Source: JAAYEA01 sp012689325 (GTDB lineage: Bacteria; Chloroflexota; Anaerolineae; JAAYEA01). From it: 64,000 bases of DNA. The stretch covers positions 55,055-119,054 of the forward strand of contig DAITVZ010000005.1 of assembly GCA_036841525.1 (NCBI GenBank). Direction: 5' to 3'. The notes beneath the pieces are model-generated. The model saw nothing but the letters and a program-made list of their open reading frames with translations. It searched no databases and was not told the DNA's origin. Below, piece by piece: positions 52,577 through 61,623 of the stretch (positions are counted from its first letter, which is position 1; each line of letters begins with the position of its first letter). Position numbers and translations under genes: made by a program.

Positions 52577-53623
52577 CTAATAGAGCCGCAGGCGCGGGTC
52601 CGCCACGGCATAGAGCACGTCGGCGAGCAGGCTCGCCAGGATGGTGACGAGCCCGGCAAAGAGGGCGAACCCCACCGCCACCGGCACGTCGGTGGCGAGG
52701 ATCGCCTGCACGGCGCCGCGGCCCACGCCGGGATAGGAAAAGACCAGCTCCACCAGCACCGTGCCGGTGATCAGCAGCGAGACGGCCACCCCGCCGGTGG
52801 AGATGAGCGGCAAGAGGGCGTTGCGCTGGGCGTGCCGCCGGACGATCTGCCGCTCCGGCAGCCCCTTGGCCCGCGCCGTGGACACATAGTCCTGGGAGAG
52901 CGCCTCCAGCATGGCCGCCCGCAGCACCCGCGTCAACAGCGCCCACTGGGCCACCGCCAGCGTCGCCGCGGGCAGAACGAGATGCCGCAAGGCATCCACG
53001 GCCAGGTCGAGCCGCCCGTTGAGCAGGGCGTCCAGGCCGTAGAGGCCGGTGTACCAGCGGAAGGGCTCGGCGCGGACGACCTGCCCCGCCCACAGGCTCC
53101 AGCGCTCGGGCGGGAACCAGCCCAGCCGCGCATAAAAGAGGTTCATCAGCAGCAGGCCGAGGATGAACGCGGGGAAGGCCCAGGCCACCGAGGCGGCGAG
53201 GCGGATCGCCTGATCGGGGAGGCGGTGGCGGTAGCGCGCCGCCAGCGGCCCCAGCCAGAGCGCCAGGGCGATGGCGGGGATCATGGCGGCCAGCGCCAGC
53301 TCCAGCGTCGCCGGGGCGCGGCGCAGCAGCCCCTCCAGCACGTTTTGCCGCCAGGTCGGCGAATACCCCCACTGGCCGCGAGCGAGGTTGCGCAGCCAGG
53401 CCAGGTACTGGACCGGCGCCGGGCGGTCCAGCCCGTGCCGCTCGATAATCTGCTCCGTGAGGCGGGCGAGCTCGGCCTCGGTGGGGTGCGCCTTGATGGA
53501 AGGCATGTAGAGCATGGCGCGCTGTTCCAGCGGCAATTGCCACATCAGCACGAACAGGACCAGGGTGACCAGCAACAGAACCACTGGCAGGGCCAGCAGC
53601 CGCCGGGCGATATACCGCAGCAA
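52577..53623 (-). CDS. ABC transporter permease, DppB/OppB-like
   Basis: 348 residues. N-terminal RRLLALPVVLLLVTLVLFVLM-type helix, the family segment GLDRPAPVQYLAWLRNLARGQWGYS (residues 64-88, slightly divergent), and the coupling loop YVSTARAKGLPERQIVRRH followed by NALLPLIS. About six membrane helices. It pairs with the DppC-like gene downstream. The upstream neighbour is the propeller glycosidase, 65 bp away on the same strand, so it may belong to that operon. Confidence 0.9.
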   Translation of the reverse strand: MLRYIARRLLALPVVLLLVTLVLFVLMWQLPLEQRAMLYMPSIKAHPTEAELARLTEQIIERHGLDRPAPVQYLAWLRNLARGQWGYSPTWRQNVLEGLLRRAPATLELALAAMIPAIALALWLGPLAARYRHRLPDQAIRLAASVAWAFPAFILGLLLMNLFYARLGWFPPERWSLWAGQVVRAEPFRWYTGLYGLDALLNGRLDLAVDALRHLVLPAATLAVAQWALLTRVLRAAMLEALSQDYVSTARAKGLPERQIVRRHAQRNALLPLISTGGVAVSLLITGTVLVELVFSYPGVGRGAVQAILATDVPVAVGFALFAGLVTILASLLADVLYAVADPRLRLY

Positions 53624-53688
53624 CGAGTCCTCCTAGAGTAGAGCTAGACTATCTACGTCGCGACGTCACCGCGCGTTTCGGGGGCGGG

Positions 53689-55131
53689 CTAGCCGAACCG
53701 CAGCGCGTGCAGCCGCGCGCGGCGCAGCGCCAGCCGCAGCCGCACCGGCCGCCCCGCCCAGGGCGCCAGGTCCGATTGCCCCCGCCAGGTGACCGTGGTC
53801 CAGAGCGCGTCGCCGCTGAGGGCGTCGCAATCGTCCAGGGCGCGGCCGGGCAGCGGCGCACCGGTCGGCTCGGCCAGCTCGACGCGCAGCTCGCCGCCAA
53901 AGCGGGTCCAGGCGTTGACCTCCAGGTGGTCGCCGGCGAAGGTCAGCGGCACGGTGGCGCAGCGGCCCTCCGTCTCGGCCTCCAGCGAGGTCAGGCCGTC
54001 CTCCCGCCAGACGGCTCGGCAGGTCATCCCCCGGTGCGGCGGGGGCTCCGGGCGCCCCTCGGCAAAGTGCCCCTGGTTGTGCGTGCGCCACTGCGGGCCA
54101 ACCGGCAGCGTCCATTCGCCAGGCGAGAGGCTGACCAGCCCGCACCCAGCATAGACGCCGCCCTCCCAGCCGCTCCCCGGCTCGCCCACCGGGATCAGCG
54201 GCGCGCGGCCCAGCCGCTCCCAGCGCCGCCCGTCGCGGCTGGTGAGCAGGTGCACGTCCAGCACGTCCGGCGCGCGATGGTAAAAAGCCGGAAAGAGCAG
54301 GTGGGCGCGGTCCGCGCCGGGCCACCGGGCATAGGCGTTGGTATAGATGTCCGTGTCGGGCGAGTCGCTCCCCTCCGCGGTGACAATGATCTCCGGGCGC
54401 GGCCAGTGGTAAAAGTCGGCGGTCTCGGCGTAGGCGATGGCGCGCCGCCCGTGGCCGCCCTTGCCCGGCACGAGCCCCTGCCAGCCGCGGAAATAGCCGA
54501 CATAGCGCCCCCGCGCGGCGTCGAAGGCGACCACCGTCTGCGTGTCGCTCATATAGTCATCCAGCAGCGGCGCCTGGATCGGCCGCCAGCGCAGGCCATC
54601 GGGCGAGGTGGCGCCAAAGACGCGGTGGACCCCCTCCTCGCGGCCCATATGGACCAGCTTGAAGCGCTCCGCCGCCGGGGCCTGCGGGTCCAGAAAGACG
54701 GTCGCGCCGTGGGCGCCGCGCCCCAGCGCCAGGTCCAGGCCATAGACCAGGTTGTTGTCCGTGGAGCCATCAAAGGCCACGGTCCCCACCCGCGGCTTGG
54801 TCCAATGGCGGCCATCGTCGGACTCGGCCACGGCCAGCATCGCCTTCAGGTCGCGGGGCTGCTCGCCGGGGTCATGGTAATGGGGCTCGTAATAGAGGCG
54901 GTAACGGCCCTCCGCCGCCAGCAGCGTGGTATAGACGTTGATCATGGACTCCCAGGGCTGGTCGGCGACGATCAGCGGCTCGCGCTCCAGCCGCGGCGGG
55001 TGGGCGGCGATGCGCACGCCGTGGGGCATCTCCCAGCTCGCCGGCTTGCCGCCCCAGCCCACGCCATACCCCGGCTCGATCAGCTCCCAATCGAGAAAGA
55101 CCTGTTTGCCCGTGCCGATATCCAACGTCAT
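53689..55131 (-). CDS. GH43/GH32-like five-bladed beta-propeller protein
   Basis: 480 residues; the ATG at 55131 has an AAAGGGGG site (the frame is open beyond it as a shadow of the ABC gene). Repeated DG-x-x-W blades (SDDGRHWTKP, SPDGLRWRPI, SRDGRRWERL) and acidic motifs (LDWELIEPGYG, SDSPDTDIYTNA, GWEGGVYAG) resemble family 43/32/68-type furanosidases and the BNR-like proteins related to them. I cannot fix the three catalytic acids with certainty. The C-terminal 100 residues form a separate beta-sandwich. There is no signal peptide. It is 11 bp after the ABC exporter gene, in the same operon. Confidence 0.6.
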   Translation of the reverse strand: MTLDIGTGKQVFLDWELIEPGYGVGWGGKPASWEMPHGVRIAAHPPRLEREPLIVADQPWESMINVYTTLLAAEGRYRLYYEPHYHDPGEQPRDLKAMLAVAESDDGRHWTKPRVGTVAFDGSTDNNLVYGLDLALGRGAHGATVFLDPQAPAAERFKLVHMGREEGVHRVFGATSPDGLRWRPIQAPLLDDYMSDTQTVVAFDAARGRYVGYFRGWQGLVPGKGGHGRRAIAYAETADFYHWPRPEIIVTAEGSDSPDTDIYTNAYARWPGADRAHLLFPAFYHRAPDVLDVHLLTSRDGRRWERLGRAPLIPVGEPGSGWEGGVYAGCGLVSLSPGEWTLPVGPQWRTHNQGHFAEGRPEPPPHRGMTCRAVWREDGLTSLEAETEGRCATVPLTFAGDHLEVNAWTRFGGELRVELAEPTGAPLPGRALDDCDALSGDALWTTVTWRGQSDLAPWAGRPVRLRLALRRARLHALRFG

Positions 55132-55142
55132 GGCGGCCCCCT

Positions 55143-57011
55143 TTAGCGATACCCTTCCGCCTGCAGGTTGAACAGCCGCGCATAGGCGCCGTCCAGCGCG
55201 ATGAGCTCGGCGTGGCTGCCCAGCTCGATGATCTTGCCCGCCGATAGCACCACGATCCGGTCGGCCATGCGCACGGTGGAAAAGCGGTGCGAGATCAGCA
55301 CGGCGATGCGGCCTTCCATCAGCTCGCCAAAGCGCTGAAAGACCTCGTACTCGGCCTCGGCGTCCAGCGCGGAGGTCGGCTCGTCCAGCACCATCACCTC
55401 GGCCTCGCGCATAAAGGCGCGCGCCAGGGCGATCTTTTGCCACTGCCCGCCGGAAAGCTCCTGGCCCTTGTTCCAGCGCCGCCCCAGCATGGTCTCGTAG
55501 CCGGCGGGCATCCCCTCGATGATCGGGCTAGCCCCGCCGCGCTCCGCCGCGCCCTTGACCCGCTCCAGGTCATCCATCGCCTCCACCTGCCCGAAGCCGA
55601 TATTCTCCCGCACCGTCAGGTGGTAGCGGACGAAATCCTGAAAGATGACCCCAAAGCGCTGGTGCAGGCTGGCCAGGTCGTACTCGCGCAGGTCCACGCC
55701 GTCCAGCAGGACCTGCCCCGCGGTGGGGTCATAGAGCCGCGTCAGCAGCTTGATCAGCGTGGTCTTGCCCGCGCCGTTCAGGCCCACCAGCGCGATCCGC
55801 TCGCCCGGGCGGATGTGCAGGTTGATGTCGTGCAGCACCTCCACGTCGGTGCCGGGGTAACGGAACGAGACATGGCGAAACTCGATCCCCTGCTGGACCG
55901 GCGCCGGCGCGGGCAGGCCATTCTCCGGCGAGGTCAGTTGCGGCTGAAGGTCGAGGTAGGTCAGCAGGTTATCGAGAAAGAGGTTGCTCTCGTAGAGGCG
56001 GCTCACGCTATCCAGCAGCGAGCGGATGGAGCCCTGGGACTGGCGAAAGATGCTGAGCAGCATGGTCATATCGCCCAGGGTGATCAGGCCGGCGATGGTG
56101 CGCATCACGATCCAGGCATAGCTGCCGTAATAGGCCAGGGTGGAGAGGAGCCCCCAGCCCAACCCGGCGACCGCGCGGCGCTGGGCGACGGCGCGGTCCT
56201 GCTCGTAGAACTGCCAGAGCAGCTCCTGATACCGCCGCAGCAGGAACTCGCCCAGGCCAAAGAGCTTGACCTCCTTGACGCTCTCGTTGCCGGTCAGCAG
56301 CGACTCCACATAGTTCATGGAGCGCAGCTCTGGCGCCCGCCGGCTGACCATGCGGAACTGGCGCTCGGCGTACTGGGATTGGGAGAGGAAAGAGGGGATG
56401 GCCGAGATCACCACGATGACCGCCAGCCAGGGGCTGAAACGGACCAGCAGGGCGATCAGGGAGACGAGGGTGATCACCTGCTGTGCCATTTGCAGAACCG
56501 AGTTGGAGATGCTGAGCGCGCTGGAATCGGCCTGGCGCCGCGCGTTCTGCAGGGTGTCATAGAAGAGCGGGTCCTCGAAGAAGCGCAGGTCCAGGCTGAT
56601 CGCCTTGCGGATGATCATGGTGTTGACGTGGTTGGACAGTTGCGTCTGCAAGAGGCGGTCCACCAGGCCCCGCACCGTGCCCAGCACCGCGCTGACCAGC
56701 AAGAGGCCCAGCTCGAGCGCGAGGTAGGGGAGGACCTGGCGCAATCCGGCGAGCGGCTCCAGGCGCTGGGCGCTGGCGCCCACGATGGCATCGATGATCA
56801 GCTTGCCGGCCCAGGCCTGCCCTGCGGGAAGAAAGGCGGCGACGAGGGTGAGGGCGGCCCCGGCCAGCGCGGCGCCGCGGCTGGCGCCCCAGACCAAGCG
56901 AAAGGCCTCCGGCGTGTTCCGCAGCGACTGCCAGAACTCGCGCACCTCGTTGCGGAGGCGGGCGAATAGCCCAAGCTTGCGCTGGCCGGGGGCAGGAGGG
57001 GATCCGTTCAT
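55143..57011 (-). CDS. ABC exporter-type permease/ATPase fusion
   Basis: 622 residues from the ATG at 57011 (GGAG, 7-nt spacer; an ATG 6 bp earlier is too close to that site). Residues 1-330 have six membrane helices of the type I exporter fold. Residues 365-622 are the ATPase: Walker A GLNGAGKTT (409-417), signature LSGGQWQKIALARA (about 517) and Walker B VMVLDEPTSALD (about 538), then the H-loop in LISHRFSTV. It is a homodimeric half-transporter with unknown cargo (lipid, peptide or drug). It is first gene of the leftward operon, with back-to-back promoters to the GH36 gene. Confidence 0.9.
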   Translation of the reverse strand: MNGSPPAPGQRKLGLFARLRNEVREFWQSLRNTPEAFRLVWGASRGAALAGAALTLVAAFLPAGQAWAGKLIIDAIVGASAQRLEPLAGLRQVLPYLALELGLLLVSAVLGTVRGLVDRLLQTQLSNHVNTMIIRKAISLDLRFFEDPLFYDTLQNARRQADSSALSISNSVLQMAQQVITLVSLIALLVRFSPWLAVIVVISAIPSFLSQSQYAERQFRMVSRRAPELRSMNYVESLLTGNESVKEVKLFGLGEFLLRRYQELLWQFYEQDRAVAQRRAVAGLGWGLLSTLAYYGSYAWIVMRTIAGLITLGDMTMLLSIFRQSQGSIRSLLDSVSRLYESNLFLDNLLTYLDLQPQLTSPENGLPAPAPVQQGIEFRHVSFRYPGTDVEVLHDINLHIRPGERIALVGLNGAGKTTLIKLLTRLYDPTAGQVLLDGVDLREYDLASLHQRFGVIFQDFVRYHLTVRENIGFGQVEAMDDLERVKGAAERGGASPIIEGMPAGYETMLGRRWNKGQELSGGQWQKIALARAFMREAEVMVLDEPTSALDAEAEYEVFQRFGELMEGRIAVLISHRFSTVRMADRIVVLSAGKIIELGSHAELIALDGAYARLFNLQAEGYR

Positions 57012-57056
57012 GAGCATGCTCCGGGTTGTGATGGCGACGTGCGCGTAATCATGAGC

Positions 57057-57084
57057 AAGATACCCCGTTCGCCCCAGAAGTCAA
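57057..57084 (-). promoter_or_regulatory. Promoter of the ABC exporter/propeller operon
   Basis: Minus strand: TTGACT (57084-57079), 16-bp spacer, TATCTT (57062-57057). Its -35 is 11 bp from the -35 of the rightward promoter. Confidence 0.72.
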
Positions 57085-57095
57085 ACGGGCTGGGC

Positions 57096-57124
57096 TTGAC
57101 ATCCACCACCTGCTGCGCTATGAT
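57096..57124 (+). promoter_or_regulatory. Promoter of the GH36 operon
   Basis: Perfect TTGACA (57096-57101), ideal 17-bp spacer, TATGAT (57119-57124). It is the best rightward promoter in the window. Confidence 0.88.
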
Positions 57125-57140
57125 GCGCGCGAGGCGCATC
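57122..57140 (+). promoter_or_regulatory. Operator-like palindrome over the GH36 transcription start
   Basis: GATGCGC (57122-57128), 5-bp centre, GCGCATC (57134-57140). It starts inside the -10 box and covers the expected start point, a typical repressor position. Confidence 0.55.
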
Positions 57141-57177
57141 GCGCCCGACGGATCGCCCAGCGACCAAGGAGGACACC

Positions 57178-59184
57178 ATGGACGACATCCCTGCCCTGCC
57201 AACCACGCAACCCGCCGACATGCGCCGCTGCCGGGAGTGGGCCGCGCGCCACCTGGCCCGCGCCGCCGACCTCCCTATCTCTTTCCGGGTCGACGGCCAG
57301 CCCGTGGCGGGCCTCCCGGCGAGCTGGCAGCCGACGGCCACCCGCCGCTGGATCGACGCCAACATTGTCGAGACGGTGTACGAGGGCGCGGACCCCGCCT
57401 CGGGGCTGCGCCTGCGGGTGGAGGTCAGCGAGTACCGCGATTACCCGGCGGTGGAGTGGGTCGCCTGGTTCGCCAACCGGGGCCAGGCCGACGCCCCGCT
57501 GCTGGAGGAGGTGCTGGCCCTGGATGCGACGTTCCCCGGCGAGTCGCCGGCGCTGCGCCACTGCAACGGCGACTTGGGCAGGGCCGCGGGCTATGCTACC
57601 GAGCAAGCCCCACTGCCGCCGGGCGAGGCGCTCCGCTTTGCCCCCCACCGCGGCCGCCCCAGTGACGGGGCGTTCCCCTATTACCGGCTGCTCTTCCCCG
57701 AAGGCGGCGTCTCGCTCGCCATCGGCTGGCCCGGGCAGTGGGCGGCGAGCTTTGAGGGGCTGGCGGACGGCGCGCGGGCCCGGGCGGGCCAGGAGACGCT
57801 GCGGGTGCGGCTGCGGCCCGGGGAACAGGTCCGCACGCCGCGCATCACCGCCGTCTTTTGGGCGGGCGGGCTCGACCGAGGCGTCAACCTCTGGCGGCGG
57901 TGGTACCTGGCCCACGTCCTGCCGCGGCCGGATGGCCAGCCGCTGGGGCCGCTCTTGGCCTGCGCCGCCAGCGATGAGGGCGAAGAGTTCACCGCCGCCA
58001 CGGAGGAAAACCAGATCCGCTTCCTGGACCGCTTCCTGGAGCGGGGCATCCGCCCCGACATCTGGTGGCTCGACGCCGGGTGGTATCCGTGCCGGGACGC
58101 CAAGGGCGAGCGGCGCTGGGGCGTCACCGGCACCTGGGAGCCCGACCTGGAGCGATTCCCCCGCGGCCTGGGGCCGGTCTCCGACCACGCCGCCAGCCAA
58201 GGCGCCAAGCTGCTGCTCTGGTTCGAGCCGGAGCGGGTGCGGCCAGGGACCTGGCTGGACCGCGAGCATCCGGAATGGGTCTCGCGCCCGCCGGGGGATA
58301 ACAACGGCCAGCTCATGCTGAGCCTCCCCGAATGCCGCCAGTGGCTGACCGACCACGTCTGCCGGCTGATCCAGGAGAACGGCGTCGCCGTCTATCGGCA
58401 GGACCACAATTTCACCCCGTTGCAGCACTGGCGGCGGGACGAGGAGGAGGACCAACAGGGGCTGCGGGAGAACCTGCACGTGCAGGGCTATCTGCAATAT
58501 TATGACGACTTATTAGCGCGCAACCCGGGGCTGTGGCTCGATTCCTGCGCCAGCGGCGGGCGCCGCAACGACCTGGAGACGCTGCGCCGGTCGGTGCCGC
58601 TTCACTATACCGACTATGGCTACGGCGACCACCCCATCAAGCTGGCCTTTCACCACACCATGTACGAGTGGATCCCCTATTTCAAGGAGAGCACGGTCTC
58701 CTGGGACCTGGAGGGGACGTCGCGCTACGACCACCGCGTGGATAGTTTCTCCTTCCACTGCGGCATGGCGCCGATGCTGATGCCCTCGCTGGACATGCGG
58801 CGGGAGGATTACGATTTCGCCCTGGCCGTCCGGATGATCGCCGTCTGGCGCCGGGCGGCCCCGCTGCTGCTGGGGGGCGACTATTACCCGCTCGCCGTCT
58901 CGGACCGCAGCGCGGCGACGTGGGCCGCCTGGCAGTTCGACTCGCCCGAGCAGGGGGTCGGGCTGGTGCAGGCGATCCGCCTGCCCGAGGCGCCGGAGAC
59001 CCTGACCCTCCGCCCGCGGGGCCTCGCCCCGGAAGCGACCTACGCCTTGGAGAACGCCGAGACCGGCGAAACCAGGGAGGTCACGGGGGCCGCGTTGGCC
59101 GATCCAGGCTTCACCGTGGCCCTCCCCCCGCGCAGCGGCGCGATCTGGTTCTATCGGCGGGTCGATCAAGCCGCCGGGAGGTAA
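57178..59184 (+). CDS. GH36-type alpha-galactosidase
   Basis: 668 residues; the ATG follows AAGGAGG. It hydrolyses terminal alpha-galactosides (family GH36/clan D). N-terminal beta-supersandwich (1-260), catalytic (beta/alpha)8 barrel (about 270-590) starting DIWWLDAGWYP, and a C-terminal beta domain. The nucleophile candidate is D409 in YRQDHNF, a variant of the usual LKWDxNR; the acid/base is D465 in DSCASGGRRND, which is fully conserved. The Lys-Trp-Asp to Arg-Gln-Asp change hints at an altered substrate (alpha-N-acetylgalactosaminidase or another hexosidase). There is no signal peptide. Two consecutive TTA codons (58510-58515) are unusual in this GC-rich gene. It heads a rightward operon. 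Confidence 0.85.
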   Translation: MDDIPALPTTQPADMRRCREWAARHLARAADLPISFRVDGQPVAGLPASWQPTATRRWIDANIVETVYEGADPASGLRLRVEVSEYRDYPAVEWVAWFANRGQADAPLLEEVLALDATFPGESPALRHCNGDLGRAAGYATEQAPLPPGEALRFAPHRGRPSDGAFPYYRLLFPEGGVSLAIGWPGQWAASFEGLADGARARAGQETLRVRLRPGEQVRTPRITAVFWAGGLDRGVNLWRRWYLAHVLPRPDGQPLGPLLACAASDEGEEFTAATEENQIRFLDRFLERGIRPDIWWLDAGWYPCRDAKGERRWGVTGTWEPDLERFPRGLGPVSDHAASQGAKLLLWFEPERVRPGTWLDREHPEWVSRPPGDNNGQLMLSLPECRQWLTDHVCRLIQENGVAVYRQDHNFTPLQHWRRDEEEDQQGLRENLHVQGYLQYYDDLLARNPGLWLDSCASGGRRNDLETLRRSVPLHYTDYGYGDHPIKLAFHHTMYEWIPYFKESTVSWDLEGTSRYDHRVDSFSFHCGMAPMLMPSLDMRREDYDFALAVRMIAVWRRAAPLLLGGDYYPLAVSDRSAATWAAWQFDSPEQGVGLVQAIRLPEAPETLTLRPRGLAPEATYALENAETGETREVTGAALADPGFTVALPPRSGAIWFYRRVDQAAGR

Positions 59185-59185
59185 G

Positions 59186-59659
59186 ATGGAGACCATTGCG
59201 CCCGTCATCGAGCTCTATCCTGGCGACGACGGCGACCTACTGGAGCTGTTGCAGATGTCCATGGGCATCGAGTCCATGGAGGGGGTCAAGCACCTGCTGG
59301 CCGTCGAGCGGACGCGCGGCACGCGCTATTACGTGGCCAGGGTCGCCGGGCAGATCGTCGGCCTGATCGGCGTCTGGTTCGACCCCACGGGCCGGGTCAC
59401 CGAGCTCGAGCCGCCCCAGATCATCGACATGGCCGTCCTCCCCGCCTATCGCCGGCAGGGCGTGGCGCGGGCGCTGATGGCCCGGGCGGTGGCCGAGGTG
59501 CGGACGACCGGTTGCCCCACCCTCTGGCTCTATACCAGCGGCGATGAGATCGGCGTGCTCACGTTCTATTACAAGCTCGGCTACCGGCTGGCCGCGGTGG
59601 TCCCCGATTGGTTCGGCCCGGGGTCGCGGAAAGCTATCCTGCGATTGGATCTGAGCTGA
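59186..59659 (+). CDS. GNAT family N-acetyltransferase
   Basis: 157 residues; the ATG lies 1 bp after the GH36 stop and the ribosome site GGGAGG is inside that gene's end. It transfers an acetyl group from acetyl-CoA. The family motif A is clear: VLPAYRRQGVARALMARAV (Q/R-x-x-G-x-A, about 92-110), with the C-terminal YKLGYRLAA motif. The substrate is unknown; its position between glycosidase and VOC genes suggests an amino sugar or a small metabolite. Confidence 0.87.
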   Translation: METIAPVIELYPGDDGDLLELLQMSMGIESMEGVKHLLAVERTRGTRYYVARVAGQIVGLIGVWFDPTGRVTELEPPQIIDMAVLPAYRRQGVARALMARAVAEVRTTGCPTLWLYTSGDEIGVLTFYYKLGYRLAAVVPDWFGPGSRKAILRLDLS

Positions 59660-59668
59660 GGAGGCGAT

Positions 59669-60067
59669 ATGAGGATCACGATCACCAGCGTGCTGGTCGA
59701 CGACCAGAGCAAGGCGTTACGCTTCTACACTGAGGTGCTGGGCTTTGTGAAAAAGGCCGACATCCCCCTGGGCGAGAACAGGTGGCTGACCGTGGTCTCG
59801 CCGGAAAGCCCCGAGGGGCCCGAGCTGCTGCTGGAGCCGGACTCGAATCCGGTGGTGCGCGCCGCCACCCAGGGGTTCAAGAAGGCCCTCTACGAGGCAG
59901 GCATCCCTTTCACCATGTTCGCCGTGGACGACGTGCGCCTGGAATACGAACGGCTCAGCCGCTTGGGGGTGGCGTTCAAGGCGCCGCCGAGCAACGCCGG
60001 CCCGGTCACCATCGCCATCCTGGATGACACCTGCGGCAATCTGATCCAGATCGTGGGGCCCAGCTAA
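59669..60067 (+). CDS. VOC (glyoxalase/bleomycin-resistance fold) protein
   Basis: 132 residues; the ATG follows GAGG. A single pair of beta-alpha-beta-beta-beta units: N-terminal TSVLVDDQSKALRFYTEVLGF, GPELLLEP in the middle and C-terminal TIAILDDTCGNLIQIVGP. The typical N-terminal His metal ligand is replaced (VLVDDQ) while the Glu-like acidic positions remain, so it may bind metal differently or not at all. It sits 9 bp after the GNAT gene, in the same operon. Confidence 0.87.
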   Translation: MRITITSVLVDDQSKALRFYTEVLGFVKKADIPLGENRWLTVVSPESPEGPELLLEPDSNPVVRAATQGFKKALYEAGIPFTMFAVDDVRLEYERLSRLGVAFKAPPSNAGPVTIAILDDTCGNLIQIVGPS

Positions 60068-60121
60068 CGGCAGGGATCGCCTGAGCCTCCGGTCGCGTGG
60101 CCGAGTGGGCGGGAGCGCGCC

Positions 60122-61117
60122 ATGGAACCCTGGCAAGCGAAACTCGAGTTCGATCCTCTCCCGGCCCTGCTTTCCTCCGGGGACGAGGCGCTGGCCTATT
60201 TCGTCCGGCGCGACCTGCTGGGGGAGGAGGTCGGGCCGGTGCAGCGACTGTGGGAGCTGCCCGGGGCGCGGCGAATCCTCGGGCGGCAACGGCCCGACGG
60301 GAGCTGGCCCGGCAGCGGCGCGGCCACCTACCCGGCGGTCCACTATCGTCTCGTCGAGGCGTGGCGCGAGTTCCGCCACCTGGTGCAGGTCTACGGCTTG
60401 ACGCGGGAGCATCCCCAGACGCGGCAAGCCGCCGAGTTCCTCTTTTCCTGCCAGACGGCCGAGGGGGATATCCGGGGCTTTCTCGCCGATCAGTACGCGA
60501 CCTACTATACCGGCGCCATCCTGGGGCTGCTCATCCAGGCGGGCTATGCGGACGACCCGCGCGTCGAGCGGGGGCTCGAGTGGCTGCTGGACATGCGGCA
60601 GGACGATGGCGGCTGGACCATCCCCCTGATCACGCGCGACCTGGACTGGGCGACCGTTTGCCGCTTGTCCAGCGAGCGCGCCGAGCCGCTCCTGCCTGAC
60701 CGCGGCAGGCCGTTTTCGCACAATGCCACGGGCATGGTGCTGCGCGCCTTTGCCGCGCACCCGCGCCACCGGCGCTCGGAGGCGGCCAGGGTCGCCGCCG
60801 AGTTGATGGCCTCCCGGTTCTTCCAGCCCGACGCCTATACGTCTTACCACGCAGCGAGCTATTGGGTGAGGTTCGAATACCCCTTCTGGTGGAACAACCT
60901 GGTGGCGGCCTTGGATTCCCTGTCGCTGATCGGGCTGCCGCGGGATCACCCGCAGATGCAGTTGGCGGTCCACTGGCTGATCAAGCACCAGGAGCCCAGC
61001 GGCCTCTGGCGGGCGACCTATGCCAAGCCGGAGGGCAAAGAGACGGCCAAGACGCGCCAGACCAGCCTCTGGGTGAGCCTGGCGATTGGACGCGTGCTCA
61101 AGCGGCTGCATGGTTGA
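60122..61117 (+). CDS. Alpha/alpha-toroid protein with terpene-cyclase-like repeats
   Basis: 331 residues; the ATG has a GGGAG site. Repeated QRPDGSWPG, RQDDGGWTIP and HQEPSGLW motifs (Gln...Gly-x-Trp) are the QW-type repeats of prenyltransferase/squalene cyclase toroids. It lacks the DxDD cyclase acid, and at 331 residues is half the length of those enzymes, so a cyclase is unlikely. Proteins of this sort occur as putative glycan-active or unknown enzymes in Chloroflexota and Firmicutes. It is in the rightward operon after a 54-bp gap. Confidence 0.6.
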   Translation: MEPWQAKLEFDPLPALLSSGDEALAYFVRRDLLGEEVGPVQRLWELPGARRILGRQRPDGSWPGSGAATYPAVHYRLVEAWREFRHLVQVYGLTREHPQTRQAAEFLFSCQTAEGDIRGFLADQYATYYTGAILGLLIQAGYADDPRVERGLEWLLDMRQDDGGWTIPLITRDLDWATVCRLSSERAEPLLPDRGRPFSHNATGMVLRAFAAHPRHRRSEAARVAAELMASRFFQPDAYTSYHAASYWVRFEYPFWWNNLVAALDSLSLIGLPRDHPQMQLAVHWLIKHQEPSGLWRATYAKPEGKETAKTRQTSLWVSLAIGRVLKRLHG

Positions 61118-61161
61118 GCGCGAGCGCGCGCCGAGGGACGAAGAAGCGAAAGGTGGCACTC

Positions 61162-61596
61162 ATGAACAAGACGGAGCGTCTTTCCCAGCTCTTGGCCACG
61201 GTCGGCGCGGCGCTGGCCTGCTTCCCCCTGGCGGCCACGGCGCTGTTCTCCGCGGTCGGGACCATCCGCTCCGGCAGGTTCCGCCTCGACTATCTGATGC
61301 CGGCGGAGCTTTTCCCGGCGGCCCTGCTGGGCGGCGTTTTGCTGGTCTGGGCGGCGCTGCGGGCGCGCTCGCGGGTCAGGCCCATCGGGGCCAGCCTCGC
61401 CCTGGCCGTGGCGCTGCTGGTCGGCCTGCAGGCCCTCGCCGTGGTCACGGGGCTGGCCTCGGGCCGCACCGAGCCGGGAGGCTGGGCCTGGGCGCTGGTG
61501 CTCGCCGCGCTGGCCGGCTTTACCCTCGCCCTGCTGGCGCTCGCCGTCGAGGGGACGCTCTTGGCCCGCGACCTGCGCCGGGGCCCAACCGCCTGA
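61162..61596 (+). CDS. Small four-helix membrane protein of unknown function
   Basis: 144 residues; the ATG at 61162 follows AGGTGG (the frame is open further upstream but overlaps the preceding gene). Four hydrophobic segments lie at about 8-33, 45-68, 73-99 and 107-133, with short charged loops and a basic C-terminus (LARDLRRGP). No motif is recognised. It lies 44 bp after the toroid gene and 27 bp before the GH92 gene. Confidence 0.68.
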   Translation: MNKTERLSQLLATVGAALACFPLAATALFSAVGTIRSGRFRLDYLMPAELFPAALLGGVLLVWAALRARSRVRPIGASLALAVALLVGLQALAVVTGLASGRTEPGGWAWALVLAALAGFTLALLALAVEGTLLARDLRRGPTA

Positions 61597-61623
61597 TTCC
61601 ACACAACCAGAGAGGGATGCATC

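Noticed and set aside
51654..53543. A single 629-codon frame joining the DppC-like gene to upstream sequence
   Set aside because: The upstream part is a shadow of the DppB-like gene in another frame; the ATG at 52562 starts the usual first membrane helix of DppC proteins.
60122..61117. Squalene/hopene cyclase
   Set aside because: It has QW-like repeats but is half length and lacks the DxDD acid motif.
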